This document shows, piece by piece, positions 8,022 through 17,347 of a DNA stretch of 64,000 nt. The notes beneath the pieces are model-generated. The model did no database searches and had not been told where the DNA came from. It saw only the letters and a program-made list of their open reading frames with translations. Source of the stretch: an uncultured Prevotella sp. (GTDB taxonomy: Bacteria; Bacteroidota; Bacteroidia; Bacteroidales; Bacteroidaceae); assembly GCA_900315545.1 (NCBI GenBank), contig OMZM01000002.1:62001-126000 (forward strand), in the 5' to 3' direction. Position numbers and translations under genes: made by a program. Position 1 is the first letter of the stretch, and each line of letters opens with the position of its first letter.

Positions 8022-8933
8022 ATGAAAAAGATTGTAGCAGTTTTGTTTTCGTTTGTCGCAATGACAGTCTGCGGACAGCAGTTGTATGTCGGCTCATATA
8101 ATATAAGGTATAAGAATGAGCATGACTCGATAAACGGTAATGTGTGGAAGGTAAGGAGTAAGGTTATGACAGACCAGATAGCATTTGAGCAACCGGACAT
8201 TTTCGGAACGCAGGAGATGCTGGCTGGACAGATAAGCGACTTTGAAAAACTCCTGCCGGAGTACTCGCATATCGGAGTGGCACGCGACGACGGCAAGTCG
8301 GCAGGCGAATATTCGGCTATATTCTACCGAGACGAATGTGTGAAGTTGCTACGTCATGGCGACTTCTGGCTGTCGGAAACACCTGAGAAACCATCGTTGG
8401 GATGGGATGCAGCATGCGTCAGGATATGCACGTGGGGCGAGTTTAAGGAAAGGAAATCTGGCAAACGGTTCTTTTTCTTCAACCTGCACATGGACCATGT
8501 GGGCGTCGTTGCAAGGCGCGAGGCTGCCAAACTGGTTGTCGACAGGATAGGGGAGATGGTCGACAGGAAGACACCTGTCATTCTCACAGGCGATTTCAAC
8601 GTCGACCAGAACGATGAAACATATTCCATTTTCACAAAGTCTGGGCTTCTCTGCGATGCTTATGTGAAGGCAGAAAGACGCTTCGCGGAAAACGGAACGT
8701 TCAACGAATTCAACACCGAACTATATACTGATAGCCGCATCGACCATATTTTTGTGTCGCCGTCGTTTAGGGTTAAGAACTTCGGAGTGCTGACAAATGC
8801 TTACTGGACAGAGTGTAATACTCCGTCGGAGGAACATAAGGCGTTCGATGCACCACAGGAAATTAGTTTCCGAAAGTATGTCCGCCGTACGCCGAGCGAC
8901 CATTATCCTGTCTTCGCAAGGATAGTAAGATAG
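8022..8933 (+). CDS. Exported endonuclease/exonuclease/phosphatase family protein
   Basis: 303 residues with a signal peptide (1-18, ending VCG). All EEP-fold landmarks are present: YNIRY near residue 26, GTQEML with the metal-binding Glu, FFFNLHMDH, TGDFNVDQ, SRIDHIFVS and the final SDHYPV. The fold covers DNase I-like nucleases, sphingomyelinases and inositol phosphatases; exported Bacteroidota members of this length are usually left as general EEP hydrolases. Substrate cannot be read from sequence. It converges with folK, with 39 bp between stops. Confidence 0.88.
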   Translation: MKKIVAVLFSFVAMTVCGQQLYVGSYNIRYKNEHDSINGNVWKVRSKVMTDQIAFEQPDIFGTQEMLAGQISDFEKLLPEYSHIGVARDDGKSAGEYSAIFYRDECVKLLRHGDFWLSETPEKPSLGWDAACVRICTWGEFKERKSGKRFFFFNLHMDHVGVVARREAAKLVVDRIGEMVDRKTPVILTGDFNVDQNDETYSIFTKSGLLCDAYVKAERRFAENGTFNEFNTELYTDSRIDHIFVSPSFRVKNFGVLTNAYWTECNTPSEEHKAFDAPQEISFRKYVRRTPSDHYPVFARIVR

Positions 8934-8972
8934 TGCCATGTGTTGCTGCTTACAGCGTGGAAAGTTGTTGCC

Positions 8973-9380
8973 TCAGTAGTAAATCTCGCTGAGTGGCTTC
9001 ATCACGAAGTCGCGTTCCTGCATGAGTGGATGAGGTATGACAAGTTCTGGGGTATCGATTTTCAGGTCGTCATACAGCAAAATGTCGATGTCAATGATAC
9101 GATCCTTGTACTGGCGGTTGACCGATTTGTGTTTCCTACCCATCTGCCGTTCAATGTATTGAGTGGTTTTCAGCACCTCGTGAGGCGAGAGTTCAGTCTC
9201 GCACATAAGGCATGCGTTTATGAAACGGTTGTCTGACTGAAATCCCCAAGCCTCTGTTTCGTATAAAGAAGACAGGCGACACACCCTGCCGACCTTCTCG
9301 TCAATCAGTTGTATCGCCTTTTTTATGTTTTCGTGTCTATTCCCCAGATTTGTGCCTAAGCCAAGATAAACATTTGACAT
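8973..9380 (-). CDS. folK: HPPK, 6-hydroxymethyl-dihydropterin pyrophosphokinase
   Basis: Transfers pyrophosphate from ATP to 6-hydroxymethyl-7,8-dihydropterin in folate synthesis. 135 residues, slightly short of the usual 150-160. Motifs: YLGLGTNLGNR at the N-terminus, ETEAWGF for pterin binding, then RIIDIDILLYDD (metal and ATP binding) and HPLMQERDFVM. Last gene of the minus-strand block; its start is 38 bp after the queA stop. Confidence 0.95.
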   Translation of the reverse strand: MSNVYLGLGTNLGNRHENIKKAIQLIDEKVGRVCRLSSLYETEAWGFQSDNRFINACLMCETELSPHEVLKTTQYIERQMGRKHKSVNRQYKDRIIDIDILLYDDLKIDTPELVIPHPLMQERDFVMKPLSEIYY

Positions 9381-9418
9381 TGCAGTATTCTCAGTTGAAT
9401 GTAGTATCTCCGACTTTA

Positions 9419-10537
9419 TCAGTCGTTAAGTATAAGCATTGCATCTCCATAGCATCCGAAACGGTATCCGTTGTCTAATGCTTTCTGGTAAGCCTCCATC
9501 ACCAGTTCATAGCCTCCGAATGCAGCGGTAGCCATCAGCAGTGTGGAGTATGGATGATAGAAGTTTGCAATCATAGTGTCAGACAATCCGAAGTCGTAGT
9601 TAGGGAAAATGAACTTGTTAGTCCATCCTTCGTATTCCTTCAGCAGTCCGTTTGTGCCTACGGCGGTTTCTGTTGCTTTCAGCGTACTTGTGCCTACGGA
9701 GCAGACGTGGTGTTTGTTTTTCTTTGCCTCGTTCACTATGTCGCATGCTTCTTTGTTGACAAACATCTGCTCAGAGTCCATCTTGTGCTTGGTCAGGTCT
9801 TCCACTTCGATGTTGTGGAAGTTGCCGAGCGAGCAGTGCAGTGTTATGAATGCGAAGTTGATGCCTTTTATTTCCATTCTTTTCATCAACTCTCTTGAGA
9901 AGTGAAGTCCCGTAGCCGGTGCCGTTACTGAGCCTTCGTTTTTTGCAAAGATGCACTGGAAGTTGTCGGTATCTTCATCCTCTATTGGTCGTTTGTCTAT
10001 GATGTATCTCGGCAGTGGCGCGTGTCCGAGTGCGAAGAGTTCGTTCTTGAACTCCTCGTGCGAGCAGTCGTGGAGGAAGCGCAGTGTTCTTCCGCGCGAC
10101 GTTGTGTTGTCTATGACTTCGGCAACCATTGCTCCTGACTCGTCGAAGAACAGCTTGTTGCCTATTCTTATCTTGCGAGCCGGCTCTACGAGTACGTCCC
10201 ACAGGCGCATCTCCTCGTTCAGTTCGCGCAGCAGGAACACCTCTATTCGTGCGTCGGTCTTTTCCTTTGTTCCGAACAGACGTGCTGGAAATACCTTTGT
10301 GTCATTGAATATGAAAACATCTCCCTCGTCGAAATAGTCGATGACATTGCGGAAATCGATGAATATCGGGTTGCCTTCCTCGTCGAGCAATGGCTCGCCG
10401 TTTTCATCGGTTTTATACATGTCGATTCGTTGAGACTTTCTGTGCAGCACCATAAGTCGACATTCGTCGCGATGGTATGTCGGGTGCAGCGCTATCTTTT
10501 CTTCTGGAAGATTGAATTTAAATTGTGATAACTTCAT
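9419..10537 (-). CDS. queA: SAM:tRNA ribosyltransferase-isomerase
   Basis: Builds epoxyqueuosine at tRNA position 34 by moving the ribosyl part of SAM onto preQ1. 372 residues with family segments: [10 protein letters not shown] near the start, [13 protein letters not shown], a GHAPLPRYI segment, [13 protein letters not shown] and the C-terminal [12 protein letters not shown]. It sits between truB (93 bp) and folK (38 bp) on the same strand, so two tRNA-modification genes are neighbours. Confidence 0.97.
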   Translation of the reverse strand: MKLSQFKFNLPEEKIALHPTYHRDECRLMVLHRKSQRIDMYKTDENGEPLLDEEGNPIFIDFRNVIDYFDEGDVFIFNDTKVFPARLFGTKEKTDARIEVFLLRELNEEMRLWDVLVEPARKIRIGNKLFFDESGAMVAEVIDNTTSRGRTLRFLHDCSHEEFKNELFALGHAPLPRYIIDKRPIEDEDTDNFQCIFAKNEGSVTAPATGLHFSRELMKRMEIKGINFAFITLHCSLGNFHNIEVEDLTKHKMDSEQMFVNKEACDIVNEAKKNKHHVCSVGTSTLKATETAVGTNGLLKEYEGWTNKFIFPNYDFGLSDTMIANFYHPYSTLLMATAAFGGYELVMEAYQKALDNGYRFGCYGDAMLILND

Positions 10538-10630
10538 ATCAATTCTGCCTTCTTTATATTTAAACGTATGTTATTTTTTCGCTTGATAAGTTTCCATTCT
10601 GTCATTGTTGCTGATGTTCTGACGTTACGG

Positions 10631-11323
10631 CTACATGTTTTTGTCGAGCCACAGGCTGAAGTCGTCCATCTTTATGCAGTCTTCTACTCTTATGTCTCCG
10701 ACTCTTGTGCGCCTCAGTGCCGTCAGGTATGCTCCACTTCCGAGAGCCTTTCCTATGTCGCGTGCCAGTGCCCTGATGTATGTTCCTTTGCCACAGACCA
10801 CTCGTATAGTCATCTGCATGTTCTCTTCGTTGAAGTCTTGCAGTTCTATATCGTCTATTTGCAGTGTCTTAGGCTTCAGTTCCACGTCCTTGCCCTTGCG
10901 CATAAGTTCGTAGGCTCTCTTGCCGTCCACCTTGCAAGCCGAGTATTCCGGCGGTATCTGTTCTATTGTTCCGATGAACTTCGGCAGTGTTTCGGCAATC
11001 AGTTCTCGTGTAATATGTTCTGTCGGATACGTCTGGTCTACCTCGTGTTCCATGTCGTAGCTCGGAGTAGTAGCGCCGAGTTGCAGTGTTGCAGTGTATT
11101 CCTTAGTGTGCCGTTGCAGTTCGTCGATGCGTTTCGTAGCCTTTCCCGTGCAGAGTATGAGCACTCCTGTAGCCAGTGGGTCGAGCGTTCCGGCGTGTCC
11201 GGTCTTTACTCTTTTCACTCCGAGACGTTTTGATATGAGGAATCTTACGTGTGCCAGTGCTCCGAAACTTGACATTCGGTAGGGCTTGTCGATGCAGATT
11301 ATTTCGCCTTCCTGAAAGTTCAT
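10631..11323 (-). CDS. truB: tRNA pseudouridine-55 synthase
   Basis: Makes pseudouridine at position 55 of the T-loop in tRNAs. 230 residues. Catalytic Asp48 lies in TGHAGTLDPLATGVL, followed by the KRIDELQRHTKEY segment and VVCGKGTYIRALARDIG. The frame stays open far upstream inside uppP, but homology begins at the ATG at 11323, 11 bp after the uppP stop; no C-terminal PUA domain is visible, as in other short TruB forms. Confidence 0.96.
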   Translation of the reverse strand: MNFQEGEIICIDKPYRMSSFGALAHVRFLISKRLGVKRVKTGHAGTLDPLATGVLILCTGKATKRIDELQRHTKEYTATLQLGATTPSYDMEHEVDQTYPTEHITRELIAETLPKFIGTIEQIPPEYSACKVDGKRAYELMRKGKDVELKPKTLQIDDIELQDFNEENMQMTIRVVCGKGTYIRALARDIGKALGSGAYLTALRRTRVGDIRVEDCIKMDDFSLWLDKNM

Positions 11324-11334
11324 TGCCTGTCGGT

Positions 11335-12135
11335 TTATAGTGATGTGGCTATTGTTATGGCTCCGACGATGGCGCAGTAGATAGCGAAATAGACGAGTTT
11401 TCCTCGCTTTACGATGTTTATCATCCACTTGCATGCGACGCATCCGGCTATGAATGCTGCCACGAAACCTATGGCAACAGATGTCAGCGATATGTCTCCT
11501 ACGGCTGCTTCTGTGCCGTTTTTCATGGCTTTCACTATGTCGAGCAGTGCCTCGCCGAGTATCGGCGGTATGACCATGAGGAACGAGAACTGTGCCAGTC
11601 GTTCTTTCTTGTTTCCGAGCAGCAAGCCTGTTGCTATCGTGCTTCCTGAGCGCGAGAGTCCCGGCATTACGGCGCAAGCCTGTGCTATGCCGATGATGAG
11701 TGCGTCGAGCGGTGTTATCTTATCTCGCTGTCGTGGCTTGGCATAGTATGAGAAAGCCAGCAGCAGTGCCGTTACAAGCAGCATGCAGCCCACGATGAGC
11801 AGTCCCGAACCGAATATTTCCTCTACTTTGTCTTTGAAGAATACGCCAACTATGCCTATCGGTATCATCGATATGACGATGTTCAGGGCGTAGCGTGTCT
11901 CGTCGTTCATTTCAAACTTGAACATGCCCTTGAATATCCAGTTTATTTCTTTCCACAGTATGACGAGTGTGGAAAGCACTGTTGCAACGTGAACGGCAAT
12001 GGTAAATGTCAGGTTTTCTTCTCCGTTGATGCCGAAGAGAGCTGATCCTATAGCCAGGTGTCCGCTGCTTGATACGGGCAGGTATTCTGTCAGTCCCTGT
12101 ACGAGACCTAAGATGAGTGCCTCAAATGCGTTCAT
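11335..12135 (-). CDS. uppP: Undecaprenyl-diphosphatase (BacA/UppP)
   Basis: Integral membrane phosphatase that recycles undecaprenyl diphosphate to the monophosphate carrier for peptidoglycan. 266 residues, typical. Active-site motifs: [15 protein letters not shown] near the N-terminus with the ExxxP and SGH residues, and the second half-site [14 protein letters not shown]. About eight hydrophobic segments. The DUF3098 gene ends 3 bp before its ATG and truB follows 11 bp after it: a tight operon. Confidence 0.97.
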   Translation of the reverse strand: MNAFEALILGLVQGLTEYLPVSSSGHLAIGSALFGINGEENLTFTIAVHVATVLSTLVILWKEINWIFKGMFKFEMNDETRYALNIVISMIPIGIVGVFFKDKVEEIFGSGLLIVGCMLLVTALLLAFSYYAKPRQRDKITPLDALIIGIAQACAVMPGLSRSGSTIATGLLLGNKKERLAQFSFLMVIPPILGEALLDIVKAMKNGTEAAVGDISLTSVAIGFVAAFIAGCVACKWMINIVKRGKLVYFAIYCAIVGAITIATSL

Positions 12136-12138
12136 GTG

Positions 12139-12384
12139 TTATGCTTTATCGTTGTTTTCGTTGTTTTTCGGCTTACGCATTACGCCGTAAACCATTGATG
12201 CAAATCCTATGAAGCACACTATCGGTGCCACCTTTATGCGTCTTGCACTGAAGATTTCGGGGTTGAAAGCCTCTTCCGTTGAGCTTGAGCCGCCCATCAG
12301 TATGAAGCCTATGATTATCACTATCATGCCTATTGCCAGGAGCATATAGTTGATGCGGTCGAAAGCAAAGTTGTTTTTGTTCAT
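12139..12384 (-). CDS. Small DUF3098 membrane protein
   Basis: 81 residues with two hydrophobic helices (about 11-31 and 51-70) and a charged NNEN-rich tail. Matches the DUF3098 pattern known in Bacteroidota between ftsX and uppP. Function unknown; its conserved place suggests a role at the cell envelope or division site. It lies 33 bp after ftsX. Confidence 0.85.
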   Translation of the reverse strand: MNKNNFAFDRINYMLLAIGMIVIIIGFILMGGSSSTEEAFNPEIFSARRIKVAPIVCFIGFASMVYGVMRKPKNNENNDKA

Positions 12385-12417
12385 TTTTTATTGTTGGTTT
12401 TATGTTTTCTTATGTGT

Positions 12418-13296
12418 TTAAATCTTGTAGAGTTCGCCTGCCTTCATTCTCAGGAACTTGTTGACTGAGAGCCATGAGCAGAACATTGTTATGATGATAC
12501 CTGCCAGCAGCACCGATGCGCCTGTGATGGTCAGCGCCTGCCAAGGCAGCACTGTCATTATGTCGGGCTCGTTGATGTAGAGCAGGTAGACACCTGCGGC
12601 AAGCACGAGGTCGGCGATGATTCCAGCCAGCAGTCCCAACCATATAGCCCGCCGTATGAAGGGCCACCTGATGAACGACCACGATGCGCCCACCAGTTTC
12701 ATGGTGTGTATGCTGAAGCGGCGTGCGTAGATGCTCAGTCTGACAGTGTTGTTTATCAGCGAGAACGACACGATGAGCAACAGTCCGGCAAGTACGAGCA
12801 GCACAACGCTTATTTTCCTGAGTGTCTTGTTCACCTGGTTGATAAGGTCTTCGGGGTATGTTATCTCTGTAATCTTAGGGTTTTGCTTCAGTTCCTTTGC
12901 TATCCATTTCAGCGAGTCGCTGTTGGCATACTCCGGTCTCAGCGAAAATTCTACCGATGCTGGGAATGGATTGGTGCCCACAAACTCCGACGGGTCGGCT
13001 CCGAGAGCCTCCTTGCCTTCTTTCAGGGCAGTGCTTTTGCTTATGTATGCCAGTCGGCTGATGTATGGTCGTTGCTGAAGTGTCTGACACAGGTGTTTTG
13101 CCTCGCTGTCAGACATGTCGTCGCCGAGAAGCATCGTTACCGTAAAGGTCTGTTTCATGTATGCCGACAGGTTGTTGGCAGTAAAGGCGGTGAGCAATAC
13201 CAAACCTAAAAGTATGAGTACCATTGCTGTACTTATACACAAAGTTACAATCTGTAAGCCGCCGCGTTGGCGGGATGTTTTACGTCGTTTTCTCAT
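12418..13296 (-). CDS. ftsX: Cell division protein FtsX
   Basis: Permease-like partner of the FtsE ATPase that controls peptidoglycan hydrolases at the septum. 292 residues: one N-terminal transmembrane segment (about 17-38), an extracytoplasmic loop to about 165, then three C-terminal membrane segments, the classic FtsX layout. The segment with RLSIYARRFSIHTMKLVGA is the family's signature. ftsE is not beside it, which is common in Bacteroidota. First gene of the operon down to folK. Confidence 0.95.
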   Translation of the reverse strand: MRKRRKTSRQRGGLQIVTLCISTAMVLILLGLVLLTAFTANNLSAYMKQTFTVTMLLGDDMSDSEAKHLCQTLQQRPYISRLAYISKSTALKEGKEALGADPSEFVGTNPFPASVEFSLRPEYANSDSLKWIAKELKQNPKITEITYPEDLINQVNKTLRKISVVLLVLAGLLLIVSFSLINNTVRLSIYARRFSIHTMKLVGASWSFIRWPFIRRAIWLGLLAGIIADLVLAAGVYLLYINEPDIMTVLPWQALTITGASVLLAGIIITMFCSWLSVNKFLRMKAGELYKI

Positions 13297-13328
13297 TGTG
13301 AAAAGAATGTATTACGCCAATTTTCGTG

Positions 13329-13336
13329 CAAATGTA
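13329..13336 (-). promoter_or_regulatory. Probable -7 box for ftsX operon
   Basis: TACATTTG on the minus strand, 32 bp before the ftsX ATG; no good -33 element seen. Repeat copy B, further upstream, also points a sigma-54-type motif in this direction. Confidence 0.4.
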
Positions 13337-13550
13337 AGTATTTTTTTTATGTTTTGCTATGGTTTAACGACTATTAACGTCAGATTTTTTCACATTTTCT
13401 GATTTGTTTTCATGCAAATTTGAAAATGTTTTAGTGAAACTGCGGTAAGTTCTTGATATACAATAAGTTGTATATAGCGTACTCAAACAGCCGCATTTTC
13501 AGTCGCAAAGTTTGTTTTTTTGCAAAAAAGAGACGTCTTTTCCAACTCAC

Positions 13551-13567
13551 AGCAAAAACCGTGCCAA
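13551..13567 (-). promoter_or_regulatory. Sigma-54-type motif at end of repeat copy B
   Basis: TTGGCACG-GTTT-TTGCT on the minus strand with the required 10-bp GG to GC spacing, about 255 bp before ftsX and pointing at it. Confidence 0.5.
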
Positions 13568-14000
13568 AGTGAACGAAATTTTGTTTTCGGGCGAAAAAGT
13601 ATGAAAATTTTTGACAGGGAAAAACTCTCCAAATAGAATCGGAACAGCCTTCTGAAATGCAAAAATATGTAAAAAATAACGTCGGCGATAATTGTTAAAA
13701 ATGTCAAAGACTACCTTTGAGGCTGCTGTTTTGCCTTTTTTGTCCTGCTGAATATAGTGCCTGATACCCTCAAATACTATGTTTGACCTCCTCAAACACA
13801 CTGTTTGACATTGTCAAACATGCTCTTTGACAATTTTAACATATACAATTCGTGCACGAAACGCTAATATTTAGTATTAACAAATTGATACACAGATGAT
13901 TACAAATACTTGCGAATTTTGGGCGTATTTTGCCCCTCTGATTTCTGAAACGGGTTTCGCGGGCATTCTCGCGACAGTAAACGGGCTAATATTGATTAGT
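13551..14000 (-). repeat. Dispersed 450-bp intergenic repeat, copy B
   Basis: Minus-strand copy, 450 bp. It starts at 14000 with CTAATCAATATTAGCCCG and ends at 13551-13567 with TTGGCACGGTTTTTGCT. It is the most diverged copy: the CTGACAGTCAG palindrome is lost and the right inverted arm carries changes, while the 22-bp repeat block and the terminal motif are kept. It points towards ftsX, with about 255 bp in between that hold only the ftsX -7 box. The stretch 14001-14157 on the other side holds the radical SAM gene's promoter. Confidence 0.93.
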
Positions 14001-14082
14001 ATTTTTCTTTGTGCGAAAGTCAGTTCGGGATGGTTTTGCAGGCAAAAAAACAGCCAGCTCATCATCTTATGCAGCGCAAACT

Positions 14083-14113
14083 TTTGTCGTTTGTTTGTTT
14101 TTTTATACTTTTG
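14083..14113 (+). promoter_or_regulatory. Promoter of the radical SAM gene
   Basis: TTTG at 14083-14086, 19-bp spacer, TACTTTTG at 14106-14113; 44 bp before the ATG at 14158, which supports that start over earlier in-frame codons. Confidence 0.7.
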
Positions 14114-14157
14114 CACTCCGAAAACCAAGTTGCATAATTAATAAAAAACATAACATC

Positions 14158-14937
14158 ATGTCAACCATAATCTATCCTTCGCCCATCTTCGGACCTGTGC
14201 ACAGTCGCCGACTCGGCATTTCTCTCGGCATCAACCTCATGCCTGCAGACGGCAAGGTGTGCACCTTCGACTGCATATACTGCGAGTGCGGATTTAATTC
14301 CGACTATCGCCCACATCTTCCGCGACCAACGCGAGAGGAGGTGAGCAGTGCGCTGGAAAAGCAGTTGCAGAAGATGGTAGCCGAGCGCCAGCTGCCAGAT
14401 GTGCTGACCTTTGCAGGCAACGGCGAGCCGACGGCACATCCGCATTTTGCCGAAATAATAGACGACACCGTCGCCCTGCGCAACAAATACTGCCCCGACG
14501 CTAAGGTGTCGGTGCTGAGCAATGCTACGATGATATCCCGTGAGAACGTGCGCGAGGCACTCATGAAGGTGGACAACAACATTCAGAAACTCGACACCGT
14601 AGACATCAACTACATCAGACGGGTAGACCGCCCGACACAGCCGTCGTACTCGGTAGAAAGCGTAGTGGAACATCTCAAGTCGTTCGGCGGACACGTCATC
14701 ATACAGACCATGTTCATGAAAGGCGAGTACGAAGGTGTATCCGTAGACAATACGGGCGCCGAATACGTCGACGCATGGCTGCAAACGGTAAAGGACATAG
14801 TGCCGGAGAAAGTCATGATTTATACCATTGACCGCGAGACACCGGCTCACGGACTGAAAAAAGCCACGCACGAGGAACTCGACGGCATCTGCCAGAGAGT
14901 GAAAGAGGCGGGCATAGACTGCTCGGCATCATACTGA
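14158..14937 (+). CDS. Radical SAM protein
   Basis: 259 residues. Cluster motif CTFDCIYC (Cys35, Cys39, Cys42) binds the 4Fe-4S cluster that cleaves SAM; preceded by GPVHSRRLGISLGINL and followed by FAGNGEPTAHP, the pattern of the stand-alone 'radical SAM, YfkB/MoaA-like' proteins widespread in anaerobes. Reaction unknown. A promoter lies upstream and a two-way hairpin terminator downstream, so it is its own unit. Confidence 0.88.
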   Translation: MSTIIYPSPIFGPVHSRRLGISLGINLMPADGKVCTFDCIYCECGFNSDYRPHLPRPTREEVSSALEKQLQKMVAERQLPDVLTFAGNGEPTAHPHFAEIIDDTVALRNKYCPDAKVSVLSNATMISRENVREALMKVDNNIQKLDTVDINYIRRVDRPTQPSYSVESVVEHLKSFGGHVIIQTMFMKGEYEGVSVDNTGAEYVDAWLQTVKDIVPEKVMIYTIDRETPAHGLKKATHEELDGICQRVKEAGIDCSASY

Positions 14938-14978
14938 GAACACCTGCCCAAAGGCAGAAACAGCGCATAACGAAACAA

Positions 14979-15018
14979 AAAACAGTTGCACGTCTCAGCG
15001 ACATGCAACTGTTTTTCT
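14979..15018. terminator. Two-way terminator between the radical SAM gene and the YitT gene
   Basis: AACAGTTGCA (14981-14990) pairs with TGCAACTGTT (15003-15012). Runs of A before and T after the stem allow it to act on both strands, as expected between convergent genes. Confidence 0.85.
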
Positions 15019-15047
15019 TTTTTATCTCATAGTGTCGGCCCCGTACA

Positions 15048-15974
15048 CTAAGCCTTTTCCGACTTATGCAGGTCGCTGCCCTTGTCCTTCTTCACACCCT
15101 TGAAATGGTCGAAACCCTCGCCGTAGACGCCTATGACGGCACTCTGCGACACAAACGCCTTAGGGTCGACATTGTTGATGAGCTGGAATATGCGGCTCGC
15201 CTCGCGCTGCTTGGCAAGAACGAAAAGCATGTGGACTTCGTTTCCGGAATAGCTGCCGCGACCGTCGATGACCGTACATCCGCGCTTTGCCTCCTCGTTG
15301 ATGAGTCGGCTCAGCTCCTCGTATCGCTCAGAGATAATGAAGAACTGCACGCTGCGGCGCGTCAGGTTGACGACATGGTCGACACAGAACGATGCAGCCA
15401 TAAGCTCGACATAGCCGTAGATAACCTGATTCCAGTCTTTCAGCACGACATAGCTCGATGCAATGATGACCACGTCGACCATGAGGATGATGTGTCCGAG
15501 CGAAATGTCGTGATACTTGTTTACCATTGCAGCCACCACGTCGGTGCCGCCGGAGCTTCCTCCGTGAGCCAGACACAGCCCGACACCGCTTCCCATGAAC
15601 GAGCCGCCGATGACGGCAGCAAGAAACGGCTGACCGTTGAGCAGGTGGGTGTCGCCCATGAAGGCACGCAGGATGGGGATGAACAGCGTTACTGCCGCAA
15701 CGGCATATATCGTCTTCAGGCAGAAACGTGGTCCAAGCACTTTCAGGGCAATGGCTAAAAGTATGGCGTTGAGTGCAAAATAGGTGTACTGCACGGGTAT
15801 GTTAAGACCCCATTCCAATACCGACGACACGCCAGGCATGCCGCCCTGAGTGATGTGGTTGGGCAGCATGAAGACCACCCAGCCAATGCTGCACACCAAT
15901 AAGCCGAAGGTTATGACGGCATAATCTTTCAGCACTGAACCAATGTTTGAATTATTCATAAACTGATATTTCAT
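15048..15974 (-). CDS. YitT family membrane protein
   Basis: 308 residues. N-terminal half has about five membrane helices with family patterns PNHITQGGMPGVSSVLEW and HGGSSGGTDVVAAM; the C-terminal cytoplasmic part (DUF2179, about 215-285) has RRSVQFFIIS, GCTVIDGRGSYSG and VFVSQSAVIGVYGEGF-like residues. Role in transport or regulation is unknown for the family. The ATG at 15974 is favoured because a -7 box lies 25 bp upstream; a further in-frame TTG at 16001 would overlap that box. Confidence 0.9.
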   Translation of the reverse strand: MKYQFMNNSNIGSVLKDYAVITFGLLVCSIGWVVFMLPNHITQGGMPGVSSVLEWGLNIPVQYTYFALNAILLAIALKVLGPRFCLKTIYAVAAVTLFIPILRAFMGDTHLLNGQPFLAAVIGGSFMGSGVGLCLAHGGSSGGTDVVAAMVNKYHDISLGHIILMVDVVIIASSYVVLKDWNQVIYGYVELMAASFCVDHVVNLTRRSVQFFIISERYEELSRLINEEAKRGCTVIDGRGSYSGNEVHMLFVLAKQREASRIFQLINNVDPKAFVSQSAVIGVYGEGFDHFKGVKKDKGSDLHKSEKA

Positions 15975-15998
15975 AGTACTTCTCTGTAATATTGGTTG

Positions 15999-16028
15999 CA
16001 AAGGTACTAATAATCTTGAAAATACAAA
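15999..16028 (-). promoter_or_regulatory. Promoter of the YitT gene
   Basis: Minus strand: TTTG at 16025-16028, 18-bp spacer, TACCTTTG at 15999-16006, leaving a leader of under 20 nt to the ATG at 15974. Confidence 0.65.
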
Positions 16029-16035
16029 TAAATAA

Positions 16036-16064
16036 GCAGCAATTTCTGCAAAAGAAATTGCTGC
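16036..16064 (-). terminator. Hairpin terminator after the 16.1-kb secreted-protein gene
   Basis: GCAGCAATTTCT with AGAAATTGCTGC, a perfect 12-bp stem, followed on the minus strand by a T-rich tract. It lies between the stop of the secreted-protein gene and the YitT promoter. Confidence 0.75.
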
Positions 16065-16115
16065 CTAAATGAAAAAATTATCTATGAAAATAAAACTAAC
16101 TGTTCAGTACGTTGC

Positions 16116-17195
16116 TTAGAGCATCACCTTCACTGACTTCGTCTTGCCCATTTTTACGATTACAGGCATGTGCTGATTGGCATCTACAGAAGCCTTGCCG
16201 CCCTTGACGATAGTCTTGCCTACGAGCTGACCGCTTGTGTTGTAGAGCTCAACAGACTCGCCCTCGTAGCTGTCGGTGTTGATTTCAACAGTTGTGCCTA
16301 CAGTGTTTATCTCAACTGTAGGAATGTTGCCGCTGACATTCTGGATAGCATTTGGATCGAGAGGATTCTCCTCTTCATATTCCAGCGTGCAGTACATCAT
16401 GAACTGACCCTGAACGATGAAGTTGTCGAATGTAACGTTAGTCAGCGTTGTAGGGTTATAGAGAGCCGGCCTGCCCTGCTCGTCAGTGCCGTAAAGAGTA
16501 TATCCGTTGTTCTGGAGGATTTTCACTAACGCTGCATCGTAGATGTTGTCCTGGTTCCATGCACGCTCATAGTTTACAATCATGAACTGATATGCCCACA
16601 TCTGGTTTTCGTCGTTGAAAACAGAGAATACCAGCGGGAACTCGAACATGTCGGTCTTGAAGATTTCAAACATTGCCATTTCGTCGGCAGTTGCGCCTGG
16701 ATTCATGTTGAAATATGTCTCCTTGTAGTTGTCGTAGCCATATTCCTCTGTTGCCTTAGTTATCATTTCCTCGCGAGAGATACCCCATGATGTGTTGAGC
16801 TTTGGTATTGGCACTGCAACCGCGTTCTTCACTGTAACGGTGAAAGTAGCCTCGTCGAGCTTCTGAGAATAGTCTGGGTCGCCCCAAGCATTAACAGCTC
16901 CGTAGATTTCCATGTGCATAGTTGTAGTACCTTCTTTCTTGCCTCTGAACCATGCACCGCCGCTTTCCACAATCTGAGAATCGTCGCTGGTAAACTCAAC
17001 GGCAATACGCGGATTGTTCTGCATGTACTGGTAGATAGCCTCAGAATATTCGTTAATGTACATTCTGTACTGCTTGCCAACAGGAATTTCGATGTTGTCA
17101 GACACTAATTGCAGTGTTCTTTCTGTAGCTTCCTGTGCGTTTGCTACTAATGTTGCCGTAAAAAGGCAAACAAAAAGGAGTAATTTTTTCATCAT
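16116..17195 (-). CDS. Secreted protein with a type IX-like C-terminal module
   Basis: 359 residues, not matched to a named family. Signal peptide 1-21 ends ANAQ. Residues about 25-115 are rich in strand (GKQYRMYINEYSEAIYQY ... ATFTVTVKNAV) and resemble a bacterial Ig-like fold; the middle is acidic and aromatic, without visible catalytic motif. From about residue 295 there is a 60-residue segment with VELYNTSGQLVGK and a final VIVKMGKTKSVKVML, the pattern of type IX secretion or related C-terminal domains. Its 5' untranslated region of about 70 nt follows a -7 box. ATG at 17192 is equally possible. Confidence 0.7.
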   Translation of the reverse strand: MMKKLLLFVCLFTATLVANAQEATERTLQLVSDNIEIPVGKQYRMYINEYSEAIYQYMQNNPRIAVEFTSDDSQIVESGGAWFRGKKEGTTTMHMEIYGAVNAWGDPDYSQKLDEATFTVTVKNAVAVPIPKLNTSWGISREEMITKATEEYGYDNYKETYFNMNPGATADEMAMFEIFKTDMFEFPLVFSVFNDENQMWAYQFMIVNYERAWNQDNIYDAALVKILQNNGYTLYGTDEQGRPALYNPTTLTNVTFDNFIVQGQFMMYCTLEYEEENPLDPNAIQNVSGNIPTVEINTVGTTVEINTDSYEGESVELYNTSGQLVGKTIVKGGKASVDANQHMPVIVKMGKTKSVKVML

Positions 17196-17272
17196 AAAAA
17201 TTGGTTTTTATTAATGTTTGTAGAATTTTTTACATTGTAACGTTGCTTTTGAACTACAACATTTTCAGTCTG

Positions 17273-17280
17273 CAAAGTTA
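17273..17280 (-). promoter_or_regulatory. -7 box for the secreted-protein gene
   Basis: TAACTTTG on the minus strand, 77 bp before the start codon; no clear -33 partner. Confidence 0.5.
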
Positions 17281-17347
17281 TAAATATTATTTAAATAATA
17301 GTACGAAGCAAGATTTTTTTTATGTTTTTTGCAGATAATTTGTCGAT

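Noticed and set aside
10631-11677. Longer version of truB starting inside uppP
   Set aside because: The first 118 residues are Arg- and His-rich out-of-frame uppP sequence; TruB homology starts at the ATG at 11323.
13483-13707. Minus-strand open frame over the end of repeat copy B
   Set aside because: Part of the same repeat-derived frame, extending into non-repeat sequence with low-complexity content.
14011-14157. Longer version of the radical SAM gene
   Set aside because: The added 49 codons lie over a good -33/-7 promoter; the ATG at 14158 is the likely start.
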